64,000 bases of DNA, from assembly GCF_014836635.1 (NCBI RefSeq), contig NZ_JACSQL010000010.1, positions 1-64,000 of the forward strand, in the 5' to 3' direction. The notes beneath the pieces are model-generated. The model ran no database searches and was not told where the DNA came from. It saw nothing but the letters and a program-made list of their open reading frames with translations. A program made the translations under genes and the position numbers. The DNA is from Paenibacillus gallinarum (GTDB lineage Bacteria; Bacillota; Bacilli; Paenibacillales; Paenibacillaceae). Below, in pieces: positions 37,257 through 46,704 of the stretch; within the stretch, counting starts at the first letter, position 1; each line of letters opens with the position of its first letter.

Positions 37257-38249
37257 ATGGATATAACAACTCCACTATGGATTCTAGGGATTGTCATCTT
37301 TTTAGCTTTGGCCTTTGACTTTATCAACGGTTTCCATGATACAGCTAATGCGATTGCAACCTCAGTATCTACTCGTGCTCTGACACCGCGTCGTGCGATT
37401 TTGCTCGCAGCCAGTATGAACTTTATCGGGGCGCTTCTATTTACAGGAGTAGCCAAAACCATTGGGGGAAGCGTTGCAGACCCCACCCAGCTAGATAACG
37501 GAATCAATATTGTTATAGCGACGCTCATTGCAGCGATTGCTTGGAATTTAATCACCTGGTGGTTTGGACTTCCCTCATCTTCTTCCCATGCACTGATTGG
37601 TGCACTGGCGGGGGCTGTATTTATCAGTGAACCAGGGAAGCTGAACTGGTCTGGATTTACTAGCATTGTTCAAGGTCTGATCTTGTCTCCTATTATTGCC
37701 TTTGCAATTGGTTATGTGGTCATGACGATCCTGAAATGGATCTTTGCCAAGCGTAGTCCGCATAGTGTAAACAAGGGATTTCGTACGATGCAGATTTTCA
37801 CAGCTGCTCTACAATCCTTTACACACGGAACGAATGATGCTCAGAAGGCGATGGGGATTATCACATTCGCTCTCGTAGCAGGTGGTGTTCAAGACAACAT
37901 GGAAGTTCCACTGTGGGTTAAGATTGCAGCTGCAACAGCGATGGCGGGTGGTACAGCCATTGGTGGATGGAAAATTATCAAGACGATGGGTACTAAAATC
38001 TTTAAGATTGAGCCGATTAACGGCTTTGCAGCAGATTTCTCAGCAGCATCTGTAATTTTCTCAGCTACGCTGCTTCATTTACCAGTAAGTACAACACATG
38101 CGATTACGTCAGCGATTCTCGGGGTTGGTTCTGCCAAACGATTCTCGGCTGTGAAATGGTCCCTAGCAGGACGAATAGTAGTCACTTGGTTTATTACCAT
38201 CCCGATTACGGGATTACTCGCTGGTCTAATTATGTTCTTGTTCTTCTAA
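37257..38249 (+). CDS. pit: Low-affinity inorganic phosphate transporter, PiT family
   Basis: 330 residues, about ten membrane helices. The two PiT signature half-repeats are visible: FDFINGFHDTANAIATSVSTRAL near residue 20 and QSFTHGTNDAQKAMGII in the second half. GLPSSSSHALIGALAG and LPVSTTHAITSAILG are the matching inner motifs. PiT proteins carry metal-phosphate with protons. AAGGAG ribosome site overlaps the DUF47 stop. Confidence 0.95.
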   Translation: MDITTPLWILGIVIFLALAFDFINGFHDTANAIATSVSTRALTPRRAILLAASMNFIGALLFTGVAKTIGGSVADPTQLDNGINIVIATLIAAIAWNLITWWFGLPSSSSHALIGALAGAVFISEPGKLNWSGFTSIVQGLILSPIIAFAIGYVVMTILKWIFAKRSPHSVNKGFRTMQIFTAALQSFTHGTNDAQKAMGIITFALVAGGVQDNMEVPLWVKIAAATAMAGGTAIGGWKIIKTMGTKIFKIEPINGFAADFSAASVIFSATLLHLPVSTTHAITSAILGVGSAKRFSAVKWSLAGRIVVTWFITIPITGLLAGLIMFLFF

Positions 38250-38281
38250 ACATCATAAATGCAATTTTATATATAAAGGTA

Positions 38282-38340
38282 GAACCCAAATTAACTCGTA
38301 AAGTGTGGATACTTTATTACGAGTTATTTGGGTTCTTCAC
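38282..38340 (+). terminator. Long hairpin after pit
   Basis: AACCCAAA...TTAACTCGTAA pairs with TTACGAGTTA...TTTGGGTT (38283-38301 / 38317-38334). The T run is weak. Downstream at 38414-38432 lie TTATCCACT and TGTGGACAG, DnaA-box-like 9-mers in inverted orientation. Confidence 0.65.
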
Positions 38341-38559
38341 GCCTTTATGTGGAAAATGTTCATAACTCTGTGAATATGGGGACATTTTCCTGAAGATAAT
38401 AGCATTATAGAAGTTATCCACTTGTGGACAGCCGAAATGCGGCTGAAATCTTGTGAGTTTGTGAATAACATCGTAGTTCGGTTACAGGTATATAGAGGGT
38501 AATAAAGAATGAGTACATAACTTCTAGGAATGGATACTGGAAATGGAGGGGAAGCTCCC

Positions 38560-39519
38560 TTGATTCGTACACTGGCAATAACTCAGGAGCATGAGGTTGT
38601 CATGAATCAGCCGCTGCAGGAGATGAATCTTCAGGATTATACGTTTGTATGGGCTGACTTTAGCCGTCCAACTGAAGAAGAAACCCAGTTGCTTACTGAC
38701 TATTTTCATTTTCATCCTCTGGCTGTTGAAGATTGTCTGCATGTACTTCAGCGTCCTAAGCTTGATTATTATGATGATGTTTATTTTCTTGTGTTGCATG
38801 CGCTTCGCATGGGAGATGCACAGCCGCTTGAAGTTGATTTATTTCTAGGCCCAAATTACCTGGTCTCTTATCATCATGATGAACTGGATGAGATCAATCA
38901 GGCGTGGGAGCGGATGGCAGAACATGCAGGTGAACGAACGATTTGGAGTAAAGCAACTGTAGCTGTGGCTTATACCGTGATGGATAAGCTGGTCGATGGA
39001 TATTTTCCGATTCTCTTTGCTATTGAAGATGAGCTGGGGGAGCTGGAGGGACGAAGCAGTAATGAACCTGTCGATGAGCTCATGAATCAAGTATTTATGC
39101 TGAGAAGCAGGTTACTGCGACTAAGAAGGACTTTTGTGCCGATGAGAGACTTGTTATATCGGGTAGTTCATTCCGAGCGAATCCAGGGTGGAAATGAGCA
39201 TAAGCTGTATTTTATAGATATATACGATCATCTGCTCAAGCTTACGGACATGCTCGAAGCAGACCGAGAAATGACAGCGGATCTGAGAGACAGCTACATC
39301 TCACTGAATTCGAACCGAATGAACAATATTATGAAAACACTTACCGTAATTACAACGATATTTATGCCGCTTACCCTGATTGCAGGTGTTTATGGGATGA
39401 ACTTTGAACACATGCCAGAGCTGGGACTAAAATATGGGTATTTCAGCGTTGTTCTGTTTATGGGACTGCTTAGCGCGGGAATGATCTTCTGGTTTAAAAA
39501 ACGAGGATGGTTTCAATAA
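38560..39519 (+). CDS. corA: CorA family magnesium/divalent cation transporter
   Basis: 319 residues: acidic cytoplasmic domain, long stalk helix (MLRSRLLRLRRTFVPMRDLL), and two C-terminal membrane helices with the selectivity signature YGMNFEHMPEL between them. The TTG at 38560 (IRTLAITQEHEV) has GGAGGGG 8 bases upstream and gives the usual length. An ATG at 38530 would add ten residues with the ribosome site inside the frame. Confidence 0.91.
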   Translation: MIRTLAITQEHEVVMNQPLQEMNLQDYTFVWADFSRPTEEETQLLTDYFHFHPLAVEDCLHVLQRPKLDYYDDVYFLVLHALRMGDAQPLEVDLFLGPNYLVSYHHDELDEINQAWERMAEHAGERTIWSKATVAVAYTVMDKLVDGYFPILFAIEDELGELEGRSSNEPVDELMNQVFMLRSRLLRLRRTFVPMRDLLYRVVHSERIQGGNEHKLYFIDIYDHLLKLTDMLEADREMTADLRDSYISLNSNRMNNIMKTLTVITTIFMPLTLIAGVYGMNFEHMPELGLKYGYFSVVLFMGLLSAGMIFWFKKRGWFQ

Positions 39520-39595
39520 TATGGGGACTTCTGCTATCAAGCTAAATAGAAGATTTAGATTGACCGATGTGTGAGAGAAGACTGAAAAATAGCAC

Positions 39596-39636
39596 AAAAG
39601 CACCCATCACTTAAGGTAAGCGAGGGTGCTCTTATG
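39596..39636 (-). terminator. Terminator of the YqfQ-like gene
   Basis: AGAGCACCC / GGGTGCTTTT on the minus strand, loop about 18 bases. Confidence 0.75.
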
Positions 39637-39662
39637 AACCGCGTTGCAGGGAATAGCGGAAG

Positions 39663-40367
39663 TTAATATCTTCTAGCTGCTGAGGGGTAATACGCCTTTG
39701 TTTTTGCTTCTTTATTCTTTTTTTTACCGGAAGAGACATTGCTGGACTTTTTAGAAGAACCGTTTTTGCCTTTGGAATTTGATTTTTTTCTCTTTTTTCG
39801 CCGTTTCGGTGTATAATATTCTTCCTCATATAGAGGGGGCGGAGGGGAAGTACTGTCTTTGGCTGCTTTCGCAGCTGCGGCAGCGCCGAATGGCAGAAGA
39901 CCTGTAACCAGTTTGAACATAGGAGCCATTTGTTGAACTCCATTAACAACCCTTTGAACTTTACCCATTCCATCCATAATGCCATCAATGCCGCCCATGC
40001 GATCAATAAATCCTTTGAGTTCTTTAAGATTGCCGCCGAGTCCGCTTAAGCTGTTAAGAATCCCGCCTCCTGCTGCAGCTTCTGCTGTTTCTGTAACAGC
40101 GGCCTCCTCTTGTGTTGTTTGGTTTGCCGGATATACTGGGGTTTGCTGAGCATAATTTTGGGTTGGATATAAAGGAGGTCCTTGTTGCTGAGGTACGATC
40201 TGGGGCTGATTATAGGACTGCAAAGAATAAGGTGGAGTCGGGGGACCAGACATGGGCTGAGTGTTATTGTATTGAGGAATACCTGGATAGGGGGTATACT
40301 GCTGCGGGTCTCGTAACGCACGAGCCTGCCGGCTGCGTCTTCCATGGTATTGCTGAGACATGTTCAT
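39663..40367 (-). CDS. YqfQ-like (VrrA-type) low-complexity protein
   Basis: 234 residues in three parts: a Pro/Gln/Tyr-rich N-terminus (to about 80), a conserved hydrophobic glycine-rich centre with GGGILNSLSGLGGNLKELKG and DRMGGIDGIMDGMGKVQRV, then a very basic tail with KRRKKRKKSNSKGKNG and further Lys/Ser runs. This resembles the YqfQ-like family of Bacillus. Function unknown; the tail could bind nucleic acid or anionic polymer. The ATG at 40367 has AAAGGA upstream. Confidence 0.75.
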   Translation of the reverse strand: MNMSQQYHGRRSRQARALRDPQQYTPYPGIPQYNNTQPMSGPPTPPYSLQSYNQPQIVPQQQGPPLYPTQNYAQQTPVYPANQTTQEEAAVTETAEAAAGGGILNSLSGLGGNLKELKGFIDRMGGIDGIMDGMGKVQRVVNGVQQMAPMFKLVTGLLPFGAAAAAKAAKDSTSPPPPLYEEEYYTPKRRKKRKKSNSKGKNGSSKKSSNVSSGKKKNKEAKTKAYYPSAARRY

Positions 40368-40522
40368 CACATTCCTTTGCACATGATTTACCACAGTATA
40401 TGTAACAATAACCTACAGGGTTTTAGAAAAGACGCTTTTTTCCGTGATAATCGCGGATTTGGGCCGCTGCCTACTAGATAGAGATGAGAAGAATACACGG
40501 AGATTACGGTACAAATACACAC

Positions 40523-40561
40523 ATGATGTGCACATCATCAACTGTGGATAATTATTCTTGT
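40523..40561. promoter_or_regulatory. 16-bp perfect palindrome and a consensus DnaA box
   Basis: ATGATGTGCACATCAT (40523-40538) equals its own reverse complement. TGTGGATAA at 40553-40561 is a perfect DnaA box (complement TTATCCACA). Both lie in the spacer between the YqfQ-like gene and yerC. Confidence 0.55.
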
Positions 40562-40622
40562 TTCGAATGACGAGGAAAATGTGGACAAGTTTTTAAATAC
40601 ATTCGCCAGCAGATTTATTGTG

Positions 40623-40770
40623 TTATAATGTGTAGTGGTATTACGACAGGGTAAACCGATATAAAAACGGTTTTATTCTGTAGCGCGTGAAACCGTTAAT
40701 GCTTGAAATACCTACATAGGGTAGGTACAATGGAGAAAGTAATCAGATAACCTTAGGGGATGATAAAATA
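40623..40770 (+). promoter_or_regulatory. Promoter -10 and leader with two exclusive hairpins before yerC
   Basis: TATAAT at about 40623-40628. AAACCG (40653-40658) can pair with CGGTTT (40668-40673), which is followed by TATT. The same CGGTTT strand can instead pair within AACGGTTT / AAACCGTT (40666-40673 / 40690-40697). Two mutually exclusive folds suggest an attenuation-like leader, but the stems are short. Confidence 0.45.
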
Positions 40771-41061
40771 ATGCAGCTGAAAAAGCTAGATGATAGAAGC
40801 ATAGATCAATTATTTGAAGCGATTTTGACGCTTAAAGATATCGAAGAGTGTTATGTATTTTTTGATGACTTGTGCACAGTGAACGAAATTCAGTCGCTGT
40901 CTCAGCGTCTGGAAGTAGCGCGTATGCTCGGCAAAGGAAATACGTATAACCAAATCGAATCCGAGACAGGAGCAAGCACGGCAACAATTTCTCGTGTGAA
41001 GCGCTGCCTGAACTACGGAAATGACGGGTACAAAATGGCGCTGGAGCGCCTCGGACGCTAG
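40771..41061 (+). CDS. YerC/YecD family TrpR-related DNA-binding protein
   Basis: 96 residues with the TrpR-like fold: LFEAILTLKDIEECYVFFDDLCT, then LSQRLEVARMLGKGNTYNQIESETGASTATISRVKR split over two helices, the second being the helix-turn-helix reader. YerC proteins are broadly kept in Bacillota. Ribosome site TAGGGGATGA. The chelatase gene begins 1 base after the stop. Confidence 0.93.
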   Translation: MQLKKLDDRSIDQLFEAILTLKDIEECYVFFDDLCTVNEIQSLSQRLEVARMLGKGNTYNQIESETGASTATISRVKRCLNYGNDGYKMALERLGR

Positions 41062-41062
41062 G

Positions 41063-41836
41063 ATGAAACAAGGCGTTCTCATTATCAGTCATGGATCCAA
41101 GGATGCAGGCTGGACAGAACTTGTAGATGATGCGGTAGGGCAGCTTACGCTTATGCAGCCTGCTCTTGTGGAAGCTTCTTTTCTCGAGAATGTAGAAGGA
41201 AGAGGAATTCAGGATGGAATTGACCGATTGGAAGCAGCAGGGGTAACGGATATTCTGGCGATCCCTTTGTTTGTTTCGGCGGGAAGTACGCATGTGGATG
41301 AGATCGGGTATGCTCTTGGTGCGAAGCCTTCCCCTGAGAAGGAGACGGATCTTGCTCCCTTTCGGATTTCGGCGAGGCTTCATTTCGGATCTCCGCTTCA
41401 TGATGATCCTCTTCTTGCTGATATGGTCTGGGATAAAGTAAAGTCCTTCTCGGAGGATCTATCTCGCGAAGTCATTCTACTCATTGGTCATGGAAGTCGC
41501 CATGATGGTTTTCTACAGCGATGGGAACAAGGTCTAGGAACACTTGCAGAGCGAGTGCAGATGGTAAGCGGCGTTGCAAAAGCAGATTATGCTTTGCTGA
41601 ATCCAGATCAGGTCAAGGATCGTGCAAGTTACTGGCGAGAACAAGGATTCCGCGTGATTGCGGTTCCGGTGTTTCTTAGTGCAGGTTATTTTACCAATGT
41701 AGTTATTCCGAAGCGCCTTGATGGGGTGGAAGTAGTCTACAGCGGTGAACAGACCTTACTTCCTCATCCGCTGCTTCATACCTGGATTGAGAGACAAGTT
41801 GCCGCAATGCAGCAAGATGTAATCTCTCCTTCATGA
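41063..41836 (+). CDS. cbiX: CbiX-type sirohydrochlorin chelatase
   Basis: 257 residues built of two CbiX domains. Each has the histidine signature: GVLIISHGSKDAGW near the N-terminus and LLIGHGSRHDGF near residue 140. Such enzymes insert Co or Fe into sirohydrochlorin (cobalamin or siroheme synthesis); metal choice cannot be told here and no other tetrapyrrole genes are near. The ATG at 41063 directly follows the yerC stop, with a weak ribosome site, so translation is probably coupled. Confidence 0.85.
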   Translation: MKQGVLIISHGSKDAGWTELVDDAVGQLTLMQPALVEASFLENVEGRGIQDGIDRLEAAGVTDILAIPLFVSAGSTHVDEIGYALGAKPSPEKETDLAPFRISARLHFGSPLHDDPLLADMVWDKVKSFSEDLSREVILLIGHGSRHDGFLQRWEQGLGTLAERVQMVSGVAKADYALLNPDQVKDRASYWREQGFRVIAVPVFLSAGYFTNVVIPKRLDGVEVVYSGEQTLLPHPLLHTWIERQVAAMQQDVISPS

Positions 41837-41905
41837 TATTGAGCATTTTGACAGCAGGATGAACAATAGAAGCAGTATTTGAATACAGTAGAATACAAAA
41901 TATAG

Positions 41906-41966
41906 CCTAGCTGATTGTCCTGACGTGATTACACGAATCAGATTGAAGACGACAGCTGGGTTTTTG
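41906..41966 (+). terminator. Terminator after cbiX
   Basis: CCTAGCTG (41906-41913) pairs with CAGCTGGG (41953-41960) with one G-U pair, followed by TTTTTG. Confidence 0.6.
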
Positions 41967-42113
41967 TTGTATAATGAACTATCTGTGTCTGTACGTGAGA
42001 TATAAGCATAAGGGACACTAAAGAGCGTTTTTGTTGGGAATACTTTAGAAGAAACTATGCTACAAAAAAAGAACGGATATTTGCTAAAAGTAGGTGGCGT
42101 AAGGATCATGACG

Positions 42114-42995
42114 ATGAAAAAAGCGAGATTAATTTATAATCCGACTTCGGGCCGGGAAGAAGCCAAAAGAAGACTTGTATCTATATTACAGCGTCTTGAT
42201 GAAGGTGGAATTGAAGCTTCTTGCCATGCAACAACGGGTGAAGGCGATGCAACGAGAGAAGCCTCGGAAGCAGTTGATCGCGGCTATGATCTCATTATTG
42301 CGGCCGGTGGTGACGGTACACTCTATGAAGTGATTAACGGCATGGCCCAAAAAGAAAATAGACCGCCGCTTGGCATTTTTCCGCTGGGAACAACCAATGA
42401 TTTCGCAAGAGCGCTGGGAATTCCGCGTCACTGGGAAGATTACTGTGACATGGTCATTCGTCAAGAGACCCGTCCCGTGGATCTTGGACTTGTGAATGAT
42501 CGTTATTTTATTAATATAGCCGGTGGCGGAACGCTGACGGAACTCACATATGAAGTGCCAAGCAAACTGAAGACGATGATTGGTCAGCTTGCTTATTATA
42601 TGAAGGGCATGGAGAAAATGACGAACCTGGCTCCGCAGGAGCTGTATATCCGTGCGAACGGACAGGAAGATATCCACGATGAATTCATGCTCTTTCTCAT
42701 CGCAAACACAAACTCGGTAGGCGGTTTTGAGAAACTCGCTCCAGGAGCTACGATTGACGATGGTTTATTCGATGTCATTGCTCTCAAAAAGTGTAATCTT
42801 CCTGAGATGATTCGTCTCGTGCGACTCGCACTGCGCGGAGAGCATCTGAATGACAAGAAGGTTATTCATTTTCAAACCGATTATATGGAAGTAAACTCCC
42901 CAGGTGAAGTACTGCTGAATCTGGATGGAGAACTGGGCGGACAACTGCCTGCAACGTTCCGTAATCTGCCGCATCACATTCAAATTTTCAGATAA
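42114..42995 (+). CDS. dgkB: Diacylglycerol kinase, DgkB type
   Basis: 293 residues. The DAGK catalytic domain has RLIYNPTSGREE, the AAGGDGTLYEVINGM nucleotide loop, and FPLGTTNDFARALGIPR. DgkB phosphorylates diacylglycerol released by lipoteichoic-acid synthesis, returning it to phosphatidate. The ATG at 42114 (MKKARLIYN) matches the Bacillus DgkB start and has AAGG 8 bases upstream; ATG 42108 is the alternative. rlmCD follows 35 bases downstream in the same direction, as in many Bacillota. Confidence 0.93.
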   Translation: MKKARLIYNPTSGREEAKRRLVSILQRLDEGGIEASCHATTGEGDATREASEAVDRGYDLIIAAGGDGTLYEVINGMAQKENRPPLGIFPLGTTNDFARALGIPRHWEDYCDMVIRQETRPVDLGLVNDRYFINIAGGGTLTELTYEVPSKLKTMIGQLAYYMKGMEKMTNLAPQELYIRANGQEDIHDEFMLFLIANTNSVGGFEKLAPGATIDDGLFDVIALKKCNLPEMIRLVRLALRGEHLNDKKVIHFQTDYMEVNSPGEVLLNLDGELGGQLPATFRNLPHHIQIFR

Positions 42996-43030
42996 AATCA
43001 ATTTTAATATAGAAAGAGGAATTAACTAAT

Positions 43031-44860
43031 ATGGATACAAACCGCAGCGGACGTGGAAAAAGCCGCCGGAACACAGAGCGTCAAGGAATGACAAGTGCAG
43101 GGAAGCCGCAGGGCGATAACAAGGGAGTTTTGAATACAAGAAGAACAGAGATGCAGCCGCAAGGCGAGGCATCTTTTTCTGCTGCTCAAGGACTGTCAGG
43201 GCAGACCGAAGGTAGAGAAAATCGTACAACCGAGAAGAGAAGGTCTGGAAGTGGGCGTTCGGGCAGTAATCGCAGCGGTAAAAACAAGCCTGCTAGGGAT
43301 ATTGCGGCTGAGCTCGGTTTGCCGGTTGCTAAGAACGACGAGACCGTGATCGATATCATCGGTATGAATCATGACGGCGAAGGAGTTGGACGTGCGGAAG
43401 GGTATACCTTGTTCGTAGCGGGCGCGCTTCCTAGCGAGAAAGTTCGCGTCAAAGTCCTGAAGACGAAGAAACAGTATGGATATGCCAAACTGCTTGAGAT
43501 TGTCGAAGCGAGCAAAGATCGTGTCTCTGCCCCTTGTCCCATCTACGCACAGTGCGGCGGCTGCCAGTTGCAGCATATGAGCTACGAAGGACAACTTCAC
43601 TGGAAGCGCCAGATGGTGGTAGATAATCTGAAGCGAATTGGGAAACTGAATGTGGTAGGGGAAGACAGAGGTAACGAAGTACGAGCTCATCAAGATGTGG
43701 ATAATGTAGATGCCGACAGCAGTCATCCACAAGTGGATAACCTTGGAGAAGGAACCGAAACTGTACACAGCAGTGGGGATAAAGCTGTGCATGAATGGAT
43801 AAATACCCCAAATGCGCCTGCAGGAATTACCGTTCTCCCTACGCTCGGTATGGACGAGCCTTGGCGTTACCGGAACAAAGCACAGGTGCCGATGGGTGAG
43901 ATGGAAGGCGGCCTTATCGGTGGATTTTATGCGAAAGGCAGTCACCGGATCGTCGATATGGAGCGCTGCTTAATTCAGCATGAGCATAACGATGAAGTCG
44001 TTGAGCGTGTCAAAGAGATCGGCCGCCGCGTTGGGATTAGAGCATATAACGAAGAGACAGGGCGGGGACTGCTGCGACATGTTGTCGTGAAGAAAGCGTT
44101 CCGCACTGGGGAGATGATGCTGGTCCTTGTCACGAATGGAGACATCATCCCAGAGAAGGACGAGTGGATTCGCGGTATTCGTGAACAGCTTCCGCAGGTG
44201 ACAAGTATCTGTCAGAACGTGAACACGAAGAAAACGAACGTGATTCTCGGGGATGTTACCCGCGTTCTATGGGGCAGTGAAGTGATCTATGACTATATCG
44301 GAGACGTGAAGTTTGCAATTTCGGCGCGTTCCTTCTACCAAGTAAACCCGGTACAAACAGAGGTGCTTTACGGTAAAACCGTAGAATACGCAGGCCTTAC
44401 CGGCAAAGAGACCGTTATCGATGCGTATTGCGGAATCGGGACGATCTCTCTTTTCCTAGCGCAGCATGCGGAGCATGTGTACGGAGTTGAGATTGTGAAG
44501 GAAGCAATCGAGGATGCGAAGAAGAATGCCGAGCTGAATGGCATTACGAACGCAACCTTTGAAACAGGGCCGTCCGAAGATGTCATTCCACAGTGGAAAG
44601 AACAAGGCATTACGCCAGACGTGATCGTTGTCGATCCACCGCGTAAGGGTTGCGATCCGAGACTGCTCGATACGATTCTAGAGATGCGTCCGGAGCGAGT
44701 CGTGTATGTATCCTGTAATCCTTCGACATTGGCAAGAGATCTGCGTGTGCTTGAGGACGGTGGATACCGGACGACTGAGGTTCAGCCGGTGGATATGTTC
44801 CCGCATACGGTGCATGTCGAATCGGTGGCTTTGTTGGTGTGGGTTGGTACAGAAGGCTGA
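43031..44860 (+). CDS. rlmCD: 23S rRNA (uracil-C5)-methyltransferase RlmCD, with long N-terminal and internal extensions
   Basis: Makes m5U in 23S rRNA. Core order: TRAM domain (about residues 100-160, [20 protein letters not shown]), Fe-S cysteines ([14 protein letters not shown], about 170-185), SAM domain ([13 protein letters not shown]), catalytic Cys in [15 protein letters not shown]. At 609 residues it is some 150 longer than typical. Residues 1-90 are a Ser/Arg/Gly-rich disordered tail. About 55 residues around 215-270 ([18 protein letters not shown] ...) are inserted between the Fe-S and catalytic parts. The DNA of that insertion has several DnaA-box-like 9-mers. The last 44 bases of homology ([14 protein letters not shown]) recur at 49023, marking an island boundary. 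Confidence 0.92.
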   Translation: MDTNRSGRGKSRRNTERQGMTSAGKPQGDNKGVLNTRRTEMQPQGEASFSAAQGLSGQTEGRENRTTEKRRSGSGRSGSNRSGKNKPARDIAAELGLPVAKNDETVIDIIGMNHDGEGVGRAEGYTLFVAGALPSEKVRVKVLKTKKQYGYAKLLEIVEASKDRVSAPCPIYAQCGGCQLQHMSYEGQLHWKRQMVVDNLKRIGKLNVVGEDRGNEVRAHQDVDNVDADSSHPQVDNLGEGTETVHSSGDKAVHEWINTPNAPAGITVLPTLGMDEPWRYRNKAQVPMGEMEGGLIGGFYAKGSHRIVDMERCLIQHEHNDEVVERVKEIGRRVGIRAYNEETGRGLLRHVVVKKAFRTGEMMLVLVTNGDIIPEKDEWIRGIREQLPQVTSICQNVNTKKTNVILGDVTRVLWGSEVIYDYIGDVKFAISARSFYQVNPVQTEVLYGKTVEYAGLTGKETVIDAYCGIGTISLFLAQHAEHVYGVEIVKEAIEDAKKNAELNGITNATFETGPSEDVIPQWKEQGITPDVIVVDPPRKGCDPRLLDTILEMRPERVVYVSCNPSTLARDLRVLEDGGYRTTEVQPVDMFPHTVHVESVALLVWVGTEG

Positions 44861-45047
44861 GATTGTAGTAGTGGAGCGGATTTAGGGAGTATTACAGATG
44901 GAATTGTAGTGTGAAACAGAAGCTTGAAATTAATAGAGTGGACTGATTGTTGACGAAAATAATAGCTCGTATTGGGGATGACAACTTCATAAATCGTGAT
45001 TGTAATTGGTCTGGAAGAGGTTTGGCTCTCCTCGCCTTCATCTTGAA

Positions 45048-45700
45048 GGGGCTGTCTCAAAAGGAAATCTGCACACACTACTGACATATATCACCTAGAT
45101 CAAATCACGGTAAAAATTAAAGAAATGGCGGCGTTAGGGAGCTCCCTGTGCCGCCATTTCTCTATTTCGATCCATAACCGCTTTCTTTAATAGATTATGA
45201 GCAAACGAAAGCCACCCAACCTCCAGGCTTACATTTGGTAAGCCCACGAAGCAGTAAGCGTCCAATCCCCGATTATTATTTATTTGCCCAAACACACTTT
45301 CAGGTTCAACCATTCGCTGAGTATAATGCACATATCCTTCTTCACTTCATATCTTTTCCCTAGCCTTTCTCCTCAAACGCATGTACTTCAGACTTGCCTT
45401 CACTTCTCTGATACCTACGGCTTTTGTACAAGCAGTTTTAATGTATAGCCTTCACAACTCGTACTACTATAGTGTTCGTACTCAATTTCATAGTCACTTC
45501 CCATTTTCTCTTTGCTTTTACGATAAAAAGCTAACTTCTGTCCGGCTTTACAGGTCCAAATATCTTTGTTGGAATTTTATTCCTAGCTATCTATATTGCT
45601 TGCAAGCCTTATCTGAAAGCATTCAAGTAAAATACAGTAAATCATTCTTGATCCACTTAAATCACTCGTACCACAGGCTATTTATAGGCTTGACCTAGCA
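45048..45700 (-). mobile_element. Decayed IS1182-family insertion sequence
   Basis: GGGGCTGTCTCAAAAGG at 45048-45064 is the kind of terminal inverted repeat seen at IS1182 ends. The transposase remnant runs inward on the minus strand. 45121-45160 is a hairpin, AGAAATGGCGGC / GCCGCCATTTCT, enclosing the palindrome GGGAGCTCCC, probably the transposase terminator. The opposite end of the element is not recognisable. Confidence 0.7.
45134..45580 (-). pseudogene. IS1182-family transposase, C-terminal remnant with stop and frameshift
   Basis: On the minus strand the frame ending at 45134 gives MVEPESVFGQINNNRG and VSLEVGWLSFAHNLLKKA, the diagnostic end of IS1182 transposases. Reading upstream in the same frame, LRRKAREKI precedes an in-frame TGA at 45347-45349, then KASLKYMR and VGIREV. 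Near 45420 the homology moves to another frame: AGQKLAFYRKSKEKMGSDY and YEHYSSTSCEGYTLKLLVQK, matching the cysteine region of the family. The N-terminal half is missing or unrecognisable. Plus-strand frames across 45381-45698 are antisense and not genes. Confidence 0.82.
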
Positions 45701-45729
45701 GTGAGACTATGATGTCAAGGTGAAAATCA

Positions 45730-46704
45730 TTATGGTTCCTCAGGATTATTTCTTTGGTTTGAGATTATTTCCTCTTTGAGATCGTATGAAATCGAGATGT
45801 ATTCTTTTTCTCCTCGAACCCAATCTGCTCCGGATAAATCTTTTACTCGTATTTGACTTGGTCCAAGAGGATGATTCTCATAATACGGGGATGGCAATGC
45901 TGCGATTTTCGCTTGACCACCTTTATTTAAGTAAGCAAGAAAATTATCATCACACTCGCAGTGTGGAATGGTAATTTGAAACATAAGACTACTGAAGCAA
46001 ACTGCATAGATTGAATAAGGAGTGGTTGGTTCCGCGGTTTCCTTCCGAAGAAATAGCCAATTACAGGGATAAGGGTAAACTTTGAAGCCAGGAGTAAACT
46101 GTACAAAAGTTAACAAACCAAATGGACATTTCATTTTCGAGTGATCGGGTTCCATTATCCATTCAATAGTTTTTCTGAAATGCTGTATCTCCGATTCCGG
46201 CATTAAGGTGAGAGCCATTTTTACGAAACATTTATATACTGCAACCGGAATGTATGGATCTCTTATCCCGGGGAGGATGATCTCGTTATTTTCATCATTG
46301 TTGAAGATGGATGGGCTGTCGATGGAGTCACTAATTCGTAGTTGACCATCAACTGATTGGATTTCGAGATCCTTCTTATACTTTGGGGTTCCGCGCTTTC
46401 CTCTAACCTGAGAAACAGCCCGCCAGAAGGATGTATAATTGCCAAGATGGTTCTCTATATCGGAGAAAAATTGATTGCAGCTATCACATTCGTAATGATT
46501 TAATAAACGTCTGTTACCTAGCATTTCAGGGATTGCATGAGCTTTCTTCTTGAAAGTAACTTCTGGTCTGCTTCTTTGACAGAAACGGCAAGTTTGATCT
46601 TGTTTTGAGCCGAGAAATTTCAATTCCTCCCAATTCAAAGGAAGTACACAAGCGTCATATTTATGTTCAAAGAAGGAGAACATCTCTCTTATCTCTTCAT
46701 TCAT
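45730..46704 (-). CDS. HNH endonuclease-like protein, candidate defence protein
   Basis: 324 residues. The N-terminal ~90 residues form a zinc-type HNH nuclease module: C39-x2-C42 (TCRFCQRS), KKKAHAIPEMLGN with His56, then C73-x2-C76-N77 (YECDSCNQFFSDIE). This AHAIPE..GN...C..CN layout is seen in HNH proteins common in bacterial defence islands. The remaining ~230 residues match nothing I can name; they include IPHCECDDNFLAYL, possibly another metal site. GGGGGTTG lies upstream of the ATG. It is divergent from the HEPN-like gene across a 308-base region and lies inside the rlmCD island. Confidence 0.72.
   Translation of the reverse strand: MNEEIREMFSFFEHKYDACVLPLNWEELKFLGSKQDQTCRFCQRSRPEVTFKKKAHAIPEMLGNRRLLNHYECDSCNQFFSDIENHLGNYTSFWRAVSQVRGKRGTPKYKKDLEIQSVDGQLRISDSIDSPSIFNNDENNEIILPGIRDPYIPVAVYKCFVKMALTLMPESEIQHFRKTIEWIMEPDHSKMKCPFGLLTFVQFTPGFKVYPYPCNWLFLRKETAEPTTPYSIYAVCFSSLMFQITIPHCECDDNFLAYLNKGGQAKIAALPSPYYENHPLGPSQIRVKDLSGADWVRGEKEYISISYDLKEEIISNQRNNPEEP

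Noticed and set aside
40553..43802. A replication origin indicated by DnaA boxes
   Set aside because: No dnaA/dnaN genes, no AT-rich unwinding region beside the boxes, and the boxes are scattered over 3 kb including inside a coding region.
45381..45698. Plus-strand 105-codon frame downstream of rlmCD
   Set aside because: It lies antisense to the decayed IS1182 transposase, whose homology on the minus strand explains the sequence; no ribosome site.
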